From the NCBI GenBank assembly GCA_964343195.1, contig CAYFIR010000024.1:1-58468 (forward strand): a stretch of DNA of 58,468 bases. The letters run 5' to 3'. The DNA is from CAYVAP01 sp964343195. GTDB taxonomy: Bacteria > Bacteroidota > Bacteroidia > J057. Both the position numbers and the translations under genes were made by a program. Of this stretch, positions 32,461 through 41,020 are shown in pieces. Under the pieces are notes generated by a model. It saw nothing but the letters and a program-made list of their open reading frames with translations. It made no database searches and was not told the origin of the DNA. Position 1 is the stretch's first letter; each line of letters opens with the position of its first letter.

Positions 32461-33810
32461 ATGGGAATCACAATTGGTATCAGAAGAGAAGATTTGGACA
32501 AACGTGGTGAACAGCGGGTGGCACTTACCCCCAGCCTGATCCCGAACCTTATACACCACGGAGGGAAGGTAATTGTTCAGCCAGGTATCCATCCCTCTGC
32601 CGGAGAAAACAAGCGGGCATTTTCAGACCAGGATTACACGGATGCAGGGGCATCACTTAGCGAAGACCTGAGTGGTGCAGACCTCATCCTCGGCCTCAAG
32701 GAAGTGAAAGCTGCCGCCCTGATCCCCGGCAAACCTCACCTGTTTTTTTCTCACACCCATAAAGGCCAGGTCAAGAATCGCCCCTTGCTGGCTGAAATGC
32801 AGCGGAAAGGGGTAACGCTGATCGACTATGAGCTGATCACCAACCAGGAAGAGCAGCGGCTGCTCACGGCCTTCACCTACTTTGCGGGGTATGCGGGTAT
32901 GACCGACAGCCTCTGGACCTACGGTGAGCGGATGAAACAGCAGGGGATCGACCACCCATTCTCTCACATTCCCCAATCCATCCATGCCGAAAGCCTGGCC
33001 CAGGTACATGCCCTCGTGGCAGCCGCGGGCGAGCAGATCAAAACCCATGGCACTCCGCAGGAACTGCCGCCCTTCATCGCGGTATTTTTGGGCAATGGCA
33101 AGACCAGCACGGGTGCCCAGGAAATCTACGACCTGCTACCGGTAGAAGAAATCACCCTGGATCAATTGTCGCACGTGTACGAAAGCGGCAGCCGAAACCG
33201 CGTTTACAAGCTGGTCCTGGAGGTCGCCGATATGTTTCGGTTGAAGGTCGATGCCCCTTTTGGAGAAGAATTGCAGGATCGACAGGTGTTTTACAAAACC
33301 TATCGCCGCGAGCCGCAGCACTTTGAAAGCAACCTGGAGTATGTATTCCCCTATGCCAGCATGCTGATGAACTGCATCACCTGGGGACCAGAATACCCGC
33401 GCCTGCTGAGCCGCGATCAGGCAGCGGAGTGGTATGCCCAGCGCCAGACGGTGGAAGTCATTGGGGACATTACCTGCGACCCTGAGGGCAGCATTCAGTT
33501 TTCGCAGGAAACCTGGATCGACCAGCCAGTATTTGTGTACGATCCTGCCAGTCGGGTTTCTACCCTGGGCATGGAAGGAGATGGTATCGCCGTCATGGCA
33601 GTCACCAACCTGCCGTGTGAATTTTCCGCCGATGCCTCGGCTCGCTTTGCCTCCGAGCTGGCCCCCCTCCACGACGCCCTGCTGAAAGCCGACTGGCAGG
33701 CCGAGGACTTCGAAGACTCCGGCCTCCCTCCAGAACTCGCCAAAGCCACCATCCTCTGGCAAGGCAAGCTGACGCCCGACTTTGCCTACATGGCGGAGTA
33801 TGTGGGGTGA
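32461..33810 (+). CDS. Lysine-ketoglutarate reductase domain protein (saccharopine-forming type)
   Basis: A 449-residue protein of the alanine-dehydrogenase/transhydrogenase superfamily. Its motif order closely follows the N-terminal half of the eukaryotic bifunctional aminoadipic semialdehyde synthase: IGIRREDLDKRGEQRVALTP, GADLILGLKEV, HLFFSHTHKGQ, LIDYELI, FAGYAGMTD and FLGNGKTSTGAQEIYDLLP, the last being the nucleotide-binding loop. That enzyme half joins lysine and 2-oxoglutarate to saccharopine with NADPH. The saccharopine dehydrogenase half is not fused here and not found in the window. It could instead be an alanine-dehydrogenase-like enzyme of different specificity. Divergent from the PaaE-like gene, 106 bp between starts. 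Confidence 0.8.
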   Translation: MGITIGIRREDLDKRGEQRVALTPSLIPNLIHHGGKVIVQPGIHPSAGENKRAFSDQDYTDAGASLSEDLSGADLILGLKEVKAAALIPGKPHLFFSHTHKGQVKNRPLLAEMQRKGVTLIDYELITNQEEQRLLTAFTYFAGYAGMTDSLWTYGERMKQQGIDHPFSHIPQSIHAESLAQVHALVAAAGEQIKTHGTPQELPPFIAVFLGNGKTSTGAQEIYDLLPVEEITLDQLSHVYESGSRNRVYKLVLEVADMFRLKVDAPFGEELQDRQVFYKTYRREPQHFESNLEYVFPYASMLMNCITWGPEYPRLLSRDQAAEWYAQRQTVEVIGDITCDPEGSIQFSQETWIDQPVFVYDPASRVSTLGMEGDGIAVMAVTNLPCEFSADASARFASELAPLHDALLKADWQAEDFEDSGLPPELAKATILWQGKLTPDFAYMAEYVG

Positions 33811-33824
33811 TTAAAAGGTCGATA

Positions 33825-34325
33825 TTACCCCCGCTCCTTAGGCTCCCGGTCGTAGCGCAGGTCCAGGATGTAGTCGTGGATTTCGCTGGGGACGAGGCCT
33901 TCGATTTTGCCCTGGTACTTGATCACCTCGCGGACGATAGTGGAAGAAATCATGGCGGTTTCCGGGCTACTAAGCAGGTGGACGGTCTCCAGTGAGGGGG
34001 CCATATGCTTGTTGATCAGCTCAATGGGCTGCTCGTAGCTCAGGTCCTGCGGTGATCGCAGGCCACGCAGGAGGAATTTTGCCCCCTGCTCGCGTGCGAA
34101 GTCTACCGTTAGTCCATGAAAAGCAGCTACCTCGATCTGGGGGTAGGCCTGGAAGCAGCGACGCAGCATCTCCAGCCGATCTTCAAGGGAAAAAAGATAT
34201 TTTTTATGGCTATTGACCCCGATGGCGACGATGATCTGGTCAAAGATGGCTCGACCTCTGAGTACAATTTCTACGTGGCCCTGGGTGATCGGATCAAAAG
34301 AGCCGGGAAAGACAGCTTTTCTCAT
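33825..34325 (-). CDS. coaD: Phosphopantetheine adenylyltransferase
   Basis: A 166-residue nucleotidyltransferase, penultimate step of coenzyme A synthesis, joining ATP and 4'-phosphopantetheine. FPGSFDPITQGHVEIV (residues 6-21) contains the HxGH-type nucleotide-binding motif, with TQGH in place of the usual TxGH; LLRGLRSPQDLSYE and SPETAMISSTIVRE are the other family blocks. Usual length. The gene converges on the lysine-ketoglutarate reductase gene, separated by about 14 bp. Confidence 0.97.
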   Translation of the reverse strand: MRKAVFPGSFDPITQGHVEIVLRGRAIFDQIIVAIGVNSHKKYLFSLEDRLEMLRRCFQAYPQIEVAAFHGLTVDFAREQGAKFLLRGLRSPQDLSYEQPIELINKHMAPSLETVHLLSSPETAMISSTIVREVIKYQGKIEGLVPSEIHDYILDLRYDREPKERG

Positions 34326-34582
34326 GGTGGGTGATGGGTTGAGGAGAAAAGTTTAGTGTGCGGGTTTAGGGCGTGGAAGCTGAATGATATATCCTCAGGG
34401 AGAATTCCGGATAGGAAATCATTAACTGATCGGGCATTTCAGATTCGTAGCCTTTTTGCTTTTCGTTTGCCCAGTGAAAATAGGGAATTCGACTTAATCC
34501 CCCATTAAAAAGCCTCATTTTCACCGCAAATGTATATTTTTCGCTATCCCGTCGTACCGGAAACCACCCAATCATAGTTGAA

Positions 34583-35017
34583 ATGAAGTACGAAAACGAA
34601 GTGATAATCGCCCAACCGAAGGACAAGGTTGTAGCCCTGATCCAAGACCCTGACCAAATGAAAAACTGGCAACCGACCCTTGAAGGCTATGAACACCTCA
34701 GCGGCGAGCCGGGGGAGCCTGGAGCCAAAATGAAGCTTATTTATGGAAAGGGAGGAAACGCCCGCGAAATGGTCGAAACCATTATCAGCACCAACTGGCC
34801 TGACTCGCTGGTGACGACCTATGAGACCAAGGGCGTCTTTAACCGCATGGAAAGCTACTTTGAGGTCGTCGATGAGACCCGCACCCGCTACCGGACGGTG
34901 AGTGAGTTTCGGTTTAGCGGCTTCATGAAGCTAATCGGGCTGTTTTTCAAGGGAGCCTTCCCAAAGGAAACCCAAAAGACGCTGGAGGCCTTCAAAGAGC
35001 TGGCAGAGAAAAGTTAA
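34583..35017 (+). CDS. SRPBCC (START-like) family protein
   Basis: A 144-residue single-domain protein with the helix-grip pattern of the SRPBCC superfamily: an initial strand MKYENEVIIAQPKDKV, helix ALIQDPDQMKNW, seven strands, and a long C-terminal helix (FPKETQKTLEAFKELAE). Such proteins bind hydrophobic ligands in a deep cavity. No signal peptide. The 257-bp gap upstream holds no gene. The ligand is unknown; a polyketide-cyclase-like label would say no more. Confidence 0.85.
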   Translation: MKYENEVIIAQPKDKVVALIQDPDQMKNWQPTLEGYEHLSGEPGEPGAKMKLIYGKGGNAREMVETIISTNWPDSLVTTYETKGVFNRMESYFEVVDETRTRYRTVSEFRFSGFMKLIGLFFKGAFPKETQKTLEAFKELAEKS

Positions 35018-35102
35018 GCGATAGAGGCGGAGGAGAGCAATAGGTAGGGAGGACATAAGCTGGACTTTATCCAAAATGGCACTGATTTCCAAGCGCTATG
35101 GC

Positions 35103-35160
35103 ATGTCAGAAGTCAGAGACTAGAAGACGGTGGGTGTCGGCTCTAGGTACTTCACGTTGT
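35103..35160. repeat. Short direct words shared with the 42.2-kb gap
   Basis: The word gtcagaagtcagagac (35104-35119) resembles gagaagtcagac at 42195-42206 and its inverse in 42282-42317. The rest of the 35018-35160 stretch shows nothing else. Confidence 0.3.
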
Positions 35161-35247
35161 TCAGCACAGGCTCTCACCAGCCCGTCCTTATGGACGGAAA
35201 ACTGTTTAGAACCGCAATAGCGGTTTCGCTCGTGAGCCCTGTGCTGA
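35161..35247. repeat. Cloverleaf-like structured intergenic element
   Basis: tcagcacagg (35161-35170) pairs perfectly with cctgtgctga (35238-35247), extended by ctcac (35173-35177) / gtgag (35232-35236). Inside are two perfect hairpins: ccgtcc-ttat-ggacgg (35182-35197) and aaccgc-aata-gcggtt (35210-35225). The result is a closed stem with two arms. It is not a tRNA, having no D/T-loop sequences. It may be transcribed RNA or a DNA repeat; strand unknown. Confidence 0.5.
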
Positions 35248-35262
35248 GCAGCGTCGAAGCAT

Positions 35263-35301
35263 CTCTGAAGCGAAACGTACTGTTACAGCGTCTCTGACGC
35301 C
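35263..35301. repeat. Dispersed intergenic repeat E, copy 1
   Basis: ctctgaagcgaaacgt, a spacer, then gcgtctctgacgcc. Its reverse complement recurs at 58430-58468 with few changes. The right part forms the hairpin gcgtc-tct-gacgc (35288-35300). Confidence 0.6.
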
Positions 35302-35324
35302 CAGTGGTATCTGCCCTGGACTCC

Positions 35325-35367
35325 GAATTAATCAACATCAGCCTGAAACCCTGAGGTTGATTAATTC
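35325..35367. repeat. 12-bp perfect inverted repeat
   Basis: gaattaatcaac (35325-35336) pairs with gttgattaattc (35356-35367) around a 19-base loop that itself has a short CAGCCTGA/ACCCTGAG pairing. No T-run follows. Confidence 0.5.
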
Positions 35368-35474
35368 TAAAATGTGGTTTTCAGACCCTGTGTGGGGATT
35401 TTTCTTATTAAAAAGATGCATAAAGAAGGAGATCAAAAATAACTACAACTGTGAATCAAGGGTCATGGTCTTGC

Positions 35475-35528
35475 AGAGGCGACCCGCAGGTTCGCCTAGC
35501 GTATCAGGCGAACCTGCGGGTCGCCTCT
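35475..35528. repeat. 23-bp perfect hairpin
   Basis: The 23-base arms at 35475-35497 and 35506-35528 are exact reverse complements around the loop agcgtatc. The arm reads agaggcgacccgcagg and continues ttcgcct. The GC-rich perfect stem suggests a REP/MITE-like element or a strong hairpin, not a terminator, since no T-run follows. Confidence 0.65.
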
Positions 35529-35598
35529 ACGACGTGCTACAGCCCTTTTTTGGGGGTGAACACTTGATTCGCATTACGAATCCGTTCCACCAGCCCCC

Positions 35599-36012
35599 TT
35601 ACTCCACCGCATTGAGCTCCCAGTAGGTATCTACATTTGCTTCTGTGCTCTGAAGATACACCTCGCTCTGGGTAAGGCGCTGAATGTCAAAAGCTTCGGC
35701 ACTTTTCCCAAAGATCAGATTGAGTTTGGTCCGGCGGGTGACCAGCGCCCAGGTTCCTTCCCGGCAATCGCCTCCATCAACTGGGCAGATTCTTACCACC
35801 TGATTGCTTTGAAACTCAATAGTGGAGTCTGCGAGTACGCCCGTTACATTATCTCCCTCTTCCAGGGCAAGAGCCCAGGTCCAGGTTCGCTCCAGGCGAA
35901 AGTCTGCCGGGAATACCGTAGTAAGAGGGCCTTCTGTATACTTTTTGTACTCACAGCTGCCAAGGAGTAGGGCCAGCGCTGCGACTAGCCCAATAGTCAG
36001 GATTCGGTTCAT
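35599..36012 (-). CDS. Small lipoprotein, lipocalin-like pattern
   Basis: A 137-residue lipoprotein with lipobox LLGSC (Cys20). The mature part of about 115 residues has alternating strands and a W…L…E…W arrangement (RTWTWALALEEG, GTWALVTRRTKLNLIFG, YWELNAVE), the layout of small lipocalin-like Bacteroidota lipoproteins. Two cysteines (near 96 and 103, CPVDGGDC) may form a disulfide. It is likely cotranscribed with the lipoprotein gene upstream at 36529, 37 bp away, with which it shares overall design. Function unknown. Confidence 0.8.
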   Translation of the reverse strand: MNRILTIGLVAALALLLGSCEYKKYTEGPLTTVFPADFRLERTWTWALALEEGDNVTGVLADSTIEFQSNQVVRICPVDGGDCREGTWALVTRRTKLNLIFGKSAEAFDIQRLTQSEVYLQSTEANVDTYWELNAVE

Positions 36013-36049
36013 GGGTTGGGTGTTTGGTAGTGCCTCAAGAAGAAAAAAA

Positions 36050-36529
36050 CTATGGATTTAGCAAGCTCATCTTTAGGCTAGTGCTATCATCGCTCAGCCA
36101 AAGGGCCTCTGCTGTCAGTCGATCGATGGTCCACAACTCATTCACAGTCCGCTGATATGCGACCGCGGCATTGAGGGGATCACCAAAGCTATAGGTATAC
36201 ACCATTTCAATCTGAGACTTGGCATTGCGAAAAAACCAGTTGCCTTTTCCGAGTTCGCTGCTGGAAGAAGCTCCAGCGGGGGGAATATCGGTCATGAAAG
36301 ATCTTTCCAGGCGTTCAAGATCACCGTTTGCTTCAAAGGTGTAGTTCTCATCTGCGTATTCAGCGGAGACATCAACGCCATTCCGAACTGCCTCGTCAAT
36401 CTTCCAGGCATTTACGAGCAAATCCTCGGCGGGCTTGATACTCAGCGCAGGCCCATCAGGATAACCGGTACAGCCGGCCAGTAGAGCCAGGCTTATGATG
36501 ATAAAAACAGTAGCTAGAGTTTGGTTCAT
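36050..36529 (-). CDS. Small lipoprotein, second of a tandem pair
   Basis: A 159-residue lipoprotein with lipobox LLAGC (Cys20) followed by a beta-rich domain (NAWKIDEAVRNGVDVS, FEANGDL, GNWFFRNAKSQIEMVYTYS, NELWTIDRLTAEALWL). The scheme of an opening W strand, a turn, a central GxW strand and a closing L-W-TIDRLT strand is shared with its downstream neighbour, so they are probably distant paralogues. No name is given. The gene is first in the presumed two-gene operon. Confidence 0.8.
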   Translation of the reverse strand: MNQTLATVFIIISLALLAGCTGYPDGPALSIKPAEDLLVNAWKIDEAVRNGVDVSAEYADENYTFEANGDLERLERSFMTDIPPAGASSSSELGKGNWFFRNAKSQIEMVYTYSFGDPLNAAVAYQRTVNELWTIDRLTAEALWLSDDSTSLKMSLLNP

Positions 36530-36599
36530 GAGTCTTCAATTTTTTACCGGCTCAATATACAAAGAGAAACCTCATGTAGAAACGATGCCCGGCCGTGGG

Positions 36600-36758
36600 G
36601 CGCATTTCATTTTGTCGCATCCGCTTAGTGTATTCCTTTTTACCTCAAAGGACGCAAAGGAGGTCGTAAAGGCTTTGCGTCCTTCCGATAAACCGGAATC
36701 CTTGATTTGAGACCTTCTTCGAGATCTTCGTGATTAAGCGACATTTCGAATTGTACCC
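36600..36758 (-). repeat. Dispersed intergenic repeat B, copy 2 (inverted)
   Basis: It occupies the gap upstream of the lipoprotein pair. Relative to the copy at 15771 both ends are inverted: gcgcatttcattttgtcgca at 36600 matches the right end of copy 1, and gacatttcgaattgtacccc at 36740-36759 its left end. The central hairpin module ttccgataaaccggaa (36682-36697) has the same, not inverted, orientation as in copy 1. The rest of the gap shows only the promoter listed next. Confidence 0.7.
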
Positions 36759-36809
36759 CGGCCGTGAGAGTGAGCAAAAATCGCTTATCTTACTCTTGAG
36801 TAAATCCGT

Positions 36810-36817
36810 TATTTTTG
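36810..36817 (+). promoter_or_regulatory. Candidate -7 box of the thioredoxin-fold gene
   Basis: TATTTTTG matches TAnnTTTG. It lies 48 bp before the chosen ATG at 36866. No convincing -33 TTTG is seen at the expected spacing. Confidence 0.4.
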
Positions 36818-36865
36818 AGAAACCCCTTTCCCATTCCACTTTCCCACACTTCAAAACCCAAATTT

Positions 36866-38062
36866 ATGATGAGATCACGATTGTTCCTCTTGCTTCTGAT
36901 AGGCAGCCTTGGCTGGACGCTGGCACAGGAGCCCGAAATGGCCGTTGACTTTATTTCAGAAGAAAATTGGGCCCAGGCCCGCGAAATGGCTGCCGAGCAA
37001 GACAAGTACATCTTTGTGGATGCCTACACTGAATGGTGCGGCTGGTGCAAGGTTCAGGACAAAAACACCTTTACCAACCAGCGTGTCGGGGATTTCATCA
37101 ATGAGCACTTTGTTTCTGTAAAACTGGACTTTGAGCGGGCCGATGGTGTCATGCTGGCTCGCAAGTACCGCGTCCAATCTTATCCAACGCTCCTGTTTTT
37201 CACCCCTTCAGGACAGCTAGTAGGACGTCAGATTGGTTATGAAGCCAATATTGACAAATTCCTTGAGATTGTAGATGGCATGCTCGATCCCCAAAACCAT
37301 GCCCCCGCCATTGGCGATCCGGATGTCCTGGATCCCGGTTTTCCCGATTGGTATATCGCAGCCTTTGGCCCCAATGGCGAAAGAACCCGAGCCAAACCGG
37401 AGGATGTAGCCGCCTGGCTGGAAACCCAGGAAGACCTATTTACCGAAGTTGCCTACAACGTTTTCATGACCATGCCGCTCGACGACAAGTGGCAGACATA
37501 TTTCCTAGAAAGCCATGAGGACTATGCAGAACAGTTTGACCCGAAGGAAGTCTCAGGAAAGTTGAGCTCCATCCTGATGCAGAGTGCCTATCAGGCCATG
37601 CGGAGCCAGGATGAAGCGGCCTTTGAGGCGGCTATCGAAACAATGCATGATTACCTGCCCGAAGAGGAAGTAGCGCCCATGGAACGCTCACTCAAGCTGA
37701 ACTACTACATGATGACCCAGGACACCGAGAAACTGGTGCCATTGGTAGATAAAATGGCAGCCGATGAATCCGGCGACTATGACAACACCATCAACTCTGT
37801 CTCCTGGAATCTGTACGAAAGTTCCGAAGATGAAACCCTGCTGGCAGCCGCAGTAAAATGGATGGCTCCCGTACTGGAAAGAAACCCGGAAAACTACATG
37901 TTCCTGGACACTCAGGCTGCGCTTTTATACAAAACCGGGGCCCTGGGTGAGGCCAAGGACCTCGCAGCATTTGCCATCGAAATAGGCCAGCAATCCGGGG
38001 AAGATGTCTCTGAAACCGTGTCTCTAATGCAGAAAATAGAGGCCGCCATGCAAGAACGGTAA
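36866..38062 (+). CDS. Exported thioredoxin-fold protein with helical C-terminal domain
   Basis: A 398-residue protein: signal peptide (1-20, RSRLFLLLLIGSLGWTLAQ), thioredoxin-7-like domain (about 25-145) with active site EWCGWCK (Cys58, Cys61) and the cis-Pro segment QSYPTLLFF, then about 250 residues of helical, TPR-like sequence ending in repeat-like units (AAVKWMAPVLERNPENYMFLDTQAALL). A periplasmic thiol-disulfide role is likely; the helical part may bind a client protein. An upstream frame to 36815 is rejected because it puts 17 polar residues before the signal. Confidence 0.88.
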   Translation: MMRSRLFLLLLIGSLGWTLAQEPEMAVDFISEENWAQAREMAAEQDKYIFVDAYTEWCGWCKVQDKNTFTNQRVGDFINEHFVSVKLDFERADGVMLARKYRVQSYPTLLFFTPSGQLVGRQIGYEANIDKFLEIVDGMLDPQNHAPAIGDPDVLDPGFPDWYIAAFGPNGERTRAKPEDVAAWLETQEDLFTEVAYNVFMTMPLDDKWQTYFLESHEDYAEQFDPKEVSGKLSSILMQSAYQAMRSQDEAAFEAAIETMHDYLPEEEVAPMERSLKLNYYMMTQDTEKLVPLVDKMAADESGDYDNTINSVSWNLYESSEDETLLAAAVKWMAPVLERNPENYMFLDTQAALLYKTGALGEAKDLAAFAIEIGQQSGEDVSETVSLMQKIEAAMQER

Positions 38063-38175
38063 AAAATGCTGCATAAACGCTGAATTTCAGCGCGAAGGAT
38101 CGGGGGTATCAACTTCCGATCTTTTCTTTTTTTGCCTAACTTGCCCGCCATAAATTGAGATCATACGCCTACACT

Positions 38176-39156
<981 letters not shown>

Positions 39157-39160
39157 AAAC

Positions 39161-39192
39161 ATTGATCGGTGAACAGGGTTCATTGATCAGTA
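39161..39192. repeat. Low-complexity intergenic repeat C, copy 3
   Basis: attgatcggtgaacagggttcattgatcag lies four bases after the pdhB stop; its words match copies 1, 2 and 4. Confidence 0.5.
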
Positions 39193-39200
39193 AGAAATAG

Positions 39201-39232
39201 AAAAGCCTCCGCCCTTTTGGGCGGAGGCTTTT
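39201..39232. terminator. Bidirectional intrinsic terminator after pdhB
   Basis: The 14-bp perfect stem aaaagcctccgccc (39201-39214) / gggcggaggctttt (39219-39232) closes a tttt loop and is flanked by A-rich and T-rich ends. It would stop pdhB on the plus strand and the convergent barrel-protein gene on the minus strand. Confidence 0.85.
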
Positions 39233-39271
39233 TGGGTTGGTCACCAGTTGAAAAAACTTCGACTCATCCTT

Positions 39272-40810
39272 TCATTGCCCAATGTCTTTACCGACTTGTA
39301 GCTGGATTCGTGCAGGAGTATGCAGAAAGTTCAATCCCAGGATTCGATCGCGGTCTATACTGGGAAGAAAACTTGCTGCTAACCTCAAGACGACGGCATC
39401 CTGCGGAGCGTACCAGCGTACACCCGCCACCAGTTGAAGCGGAATTTCTGGATAACGCCGGTTCCACGAGGGGGAAAACTGTAGTTCAGTCCCTGTCTCC
39501 ACTTTCAATGGAGACCTCCCCCAGACATGTGAGAGGTTAGCCACGGCGAGATAGCGCTCCTCGGCGTCCAGGAAGCCAGGTCTGCCAGTATGCCAAAGCG
39601 CATATCCCAGTTCCAACCCTGGCACCATCCGATAGTAATCCCGCAGCGCAAAAACGCGCTCCATACGGACGGTTGTACCCAGGATTCCGTCTTCTCCCCG
39701 TGGAGTTTTGATCATGCCTAGCCCTGTTAATACCTGCCACCGCTTCGTTTGATCCATTCCTGGATCAGGTTGTGGGACACCAGCCCGCCATACGGGACCT
39801 AACAGGCAGACAAAGTCTCCCCTCTGGAGGTCGCCAAAGCCGCTGGCATATCGAATACCGGAAATATGTACCCCAACTTTTCTTCCTGGTACAAAAAAAC
39901 TCGCCCCAAGCCGCGCAAAAGGGGAGACCCTGGCCTCTGCTCGGTTGTTCAATTCCCAATCGGAGGTCATGACTCCGATTCCCCCTTCCAGGTGAATATT
40001 GGGATCTGCCCACACCAGTCCTGGCTCCAGGGACAAATCGGCCCGCGTACCAATAGGGCCTCTACCCAATCGCAGGGACGGGTACCAGTTGCGGGTTTTG
40101 CTACTCAGTGGAATACGGAGCCAGGTCTGCCAACCAGGATTTGAGTAAACGGAGGGAACTTGTAGCCCCGTACCCACTACCAGACGAGGATTACCGCTGC
40201 GTTTTTCGCCTCCAAGTTGAAAGCCCCAACTGCTTTCCAGTCGGGGGTATATTTTCTGCTCGTAAGGGTTCCCAACCAGACGCAGGGCTATTCGGGCAAA
40301 TGAGCGGGTATTGTCTGGCTGATATCGAAGTCCCAATTGAAGAGTAGGGAATATCTGCGTTTCATAATCGAAGGTATAACCATTCCCCACCACGATGGAG
40401 TCTATGGCGCGGATGCTGTTGGCCATCATGGCACCTATGACAACCTCCCCCCACCAAGGCAGGTTTGCATGGGCCCGCATGGCGAGGTAGCCATTGGCAG
40501 ACAGGCGTGGCACCGGAATCCAGAATCTGCCCCTGCTGCTGAAAGGATGATGAAGGCTATATCGGCGATAAGCACCTCTCAATCCAGTTCCAATGCGTAC
40601 CCGATGCCTAATCAGCCAGTCATACTCCAGCCCGATTTCGGTGGGATTCCACTGATTGAACGGGTGGGCACTATGGCTCCCTATGACCGTCTGAGTGGTA
40701 TAGATGCGCCAAGCTCCCCTATTCAGAGAGCTGTCTTTTTGGGCTGTAGCTACATTCAGAAAAATGAAAAAGCCAAAGAGAGCCGAAAGGAAACGTAGAG
40801 ACTCATTCAT
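39272..40810 (-). CDS. Exported beta-rich protein, probably outer-membrane barrel
   Basis: A 512-residue protein with a signal peptide (about 1-23, LFGFFIFLNVATAQ). Its many alternating amphipathic strands carry turn-rich glycines and aromatic ends (for example RVRIGTGLRGAYRRY, LSLEPGLVWADPNIHLEGGIGVMTSDW, RWQVLTGLGMIKT), the pattern of outer-membrane beta-barrels. The C-terminus IQLQVGKDIGQ lacks the usual terminal Phe. No family is recognised and no substrate can be named. The gene is divergent from the oxidoreductase gene. Confidence 0.75.
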   Translation of the reverse strand: MNESLRFLSALFGFFIFLNVATAQKDSSLNRGAWRIYTTQTVIGSHSAHPFNQWNPTEIGLEYDWLIRHRVRIGTGLRGAYRRYSLHHPFSSRGRFWIPVPRLSANGYLAMRAHANLPWWGEVVIGAMMANSIRAIDSIVVGNGYTFDYETQIFPTLQLGLRYQPDNTRSFARIALRLVGNPYEQKIYPRLESSWGFQLGGEKRSGNPRLVVGTGLQVPSVYSNPGWQTWLRIPLSSKTRNWYPSLRLGRGPIGTRADLSLEPGLVWADPNIHLEGGIGVMTSDWELNNRAEARVSPFARLGASFFVPGRKVGVHISGIRYASGFGDLQRGDFVCLLGPVWRAGVPQPDPGMDQTKRWQVLTGLGMIKTPRGEDGILGTTVRMERVFALRDYYRMVPGLELGYALWHTGRPGFLDAEERYLAVANLSHVWGRSPLKVETGTELQFSPSWNRRYPEIPLQLVAGVRWYAPQDAVVLRLAASFLPSIDRDRILGLNFLHTPARIQLQVGKDIGQ

Positions 40811-41020
40811 GTGTTGTGATGATTGAGGGGAAATATTTACCGCATACCTGCAAAGCGAGGCCCCAAGAGGTAAGGCCCATTACATGGCCATTTATCCGTT
40901 TTTTCCTAAATTCCGGTATTCTTGATGGGCAAATAATGTTGAAAAGAGACACTTTGCGGCATATTGCCTTACAGAGACCACATTCTCAATACAATAAATA
41001 CTACTCCACTCCCTATCCCT

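Noticed and set aside
34366..34626. 86-codon minus-strand frame upstream of the SRPBCC gene
   Set aside because: It starts inside the SRPBCC gene and runs into the AT-rich gap; no protein-like features beyond chance.
35161..35247. tRNA gene
   Set aside because: The cloverleaf shape lacks the GGTTCGA-type T-loop, the D-loop bases and a 7-bp acceptor stem with CCA position.
35357..35626. 89-codon plus-strand frame across the 35-kb hairpins
   Set aside because: Half of it is the 23-bp hairpin translated; it then runs into the opposite end of a lipoprotein gene.
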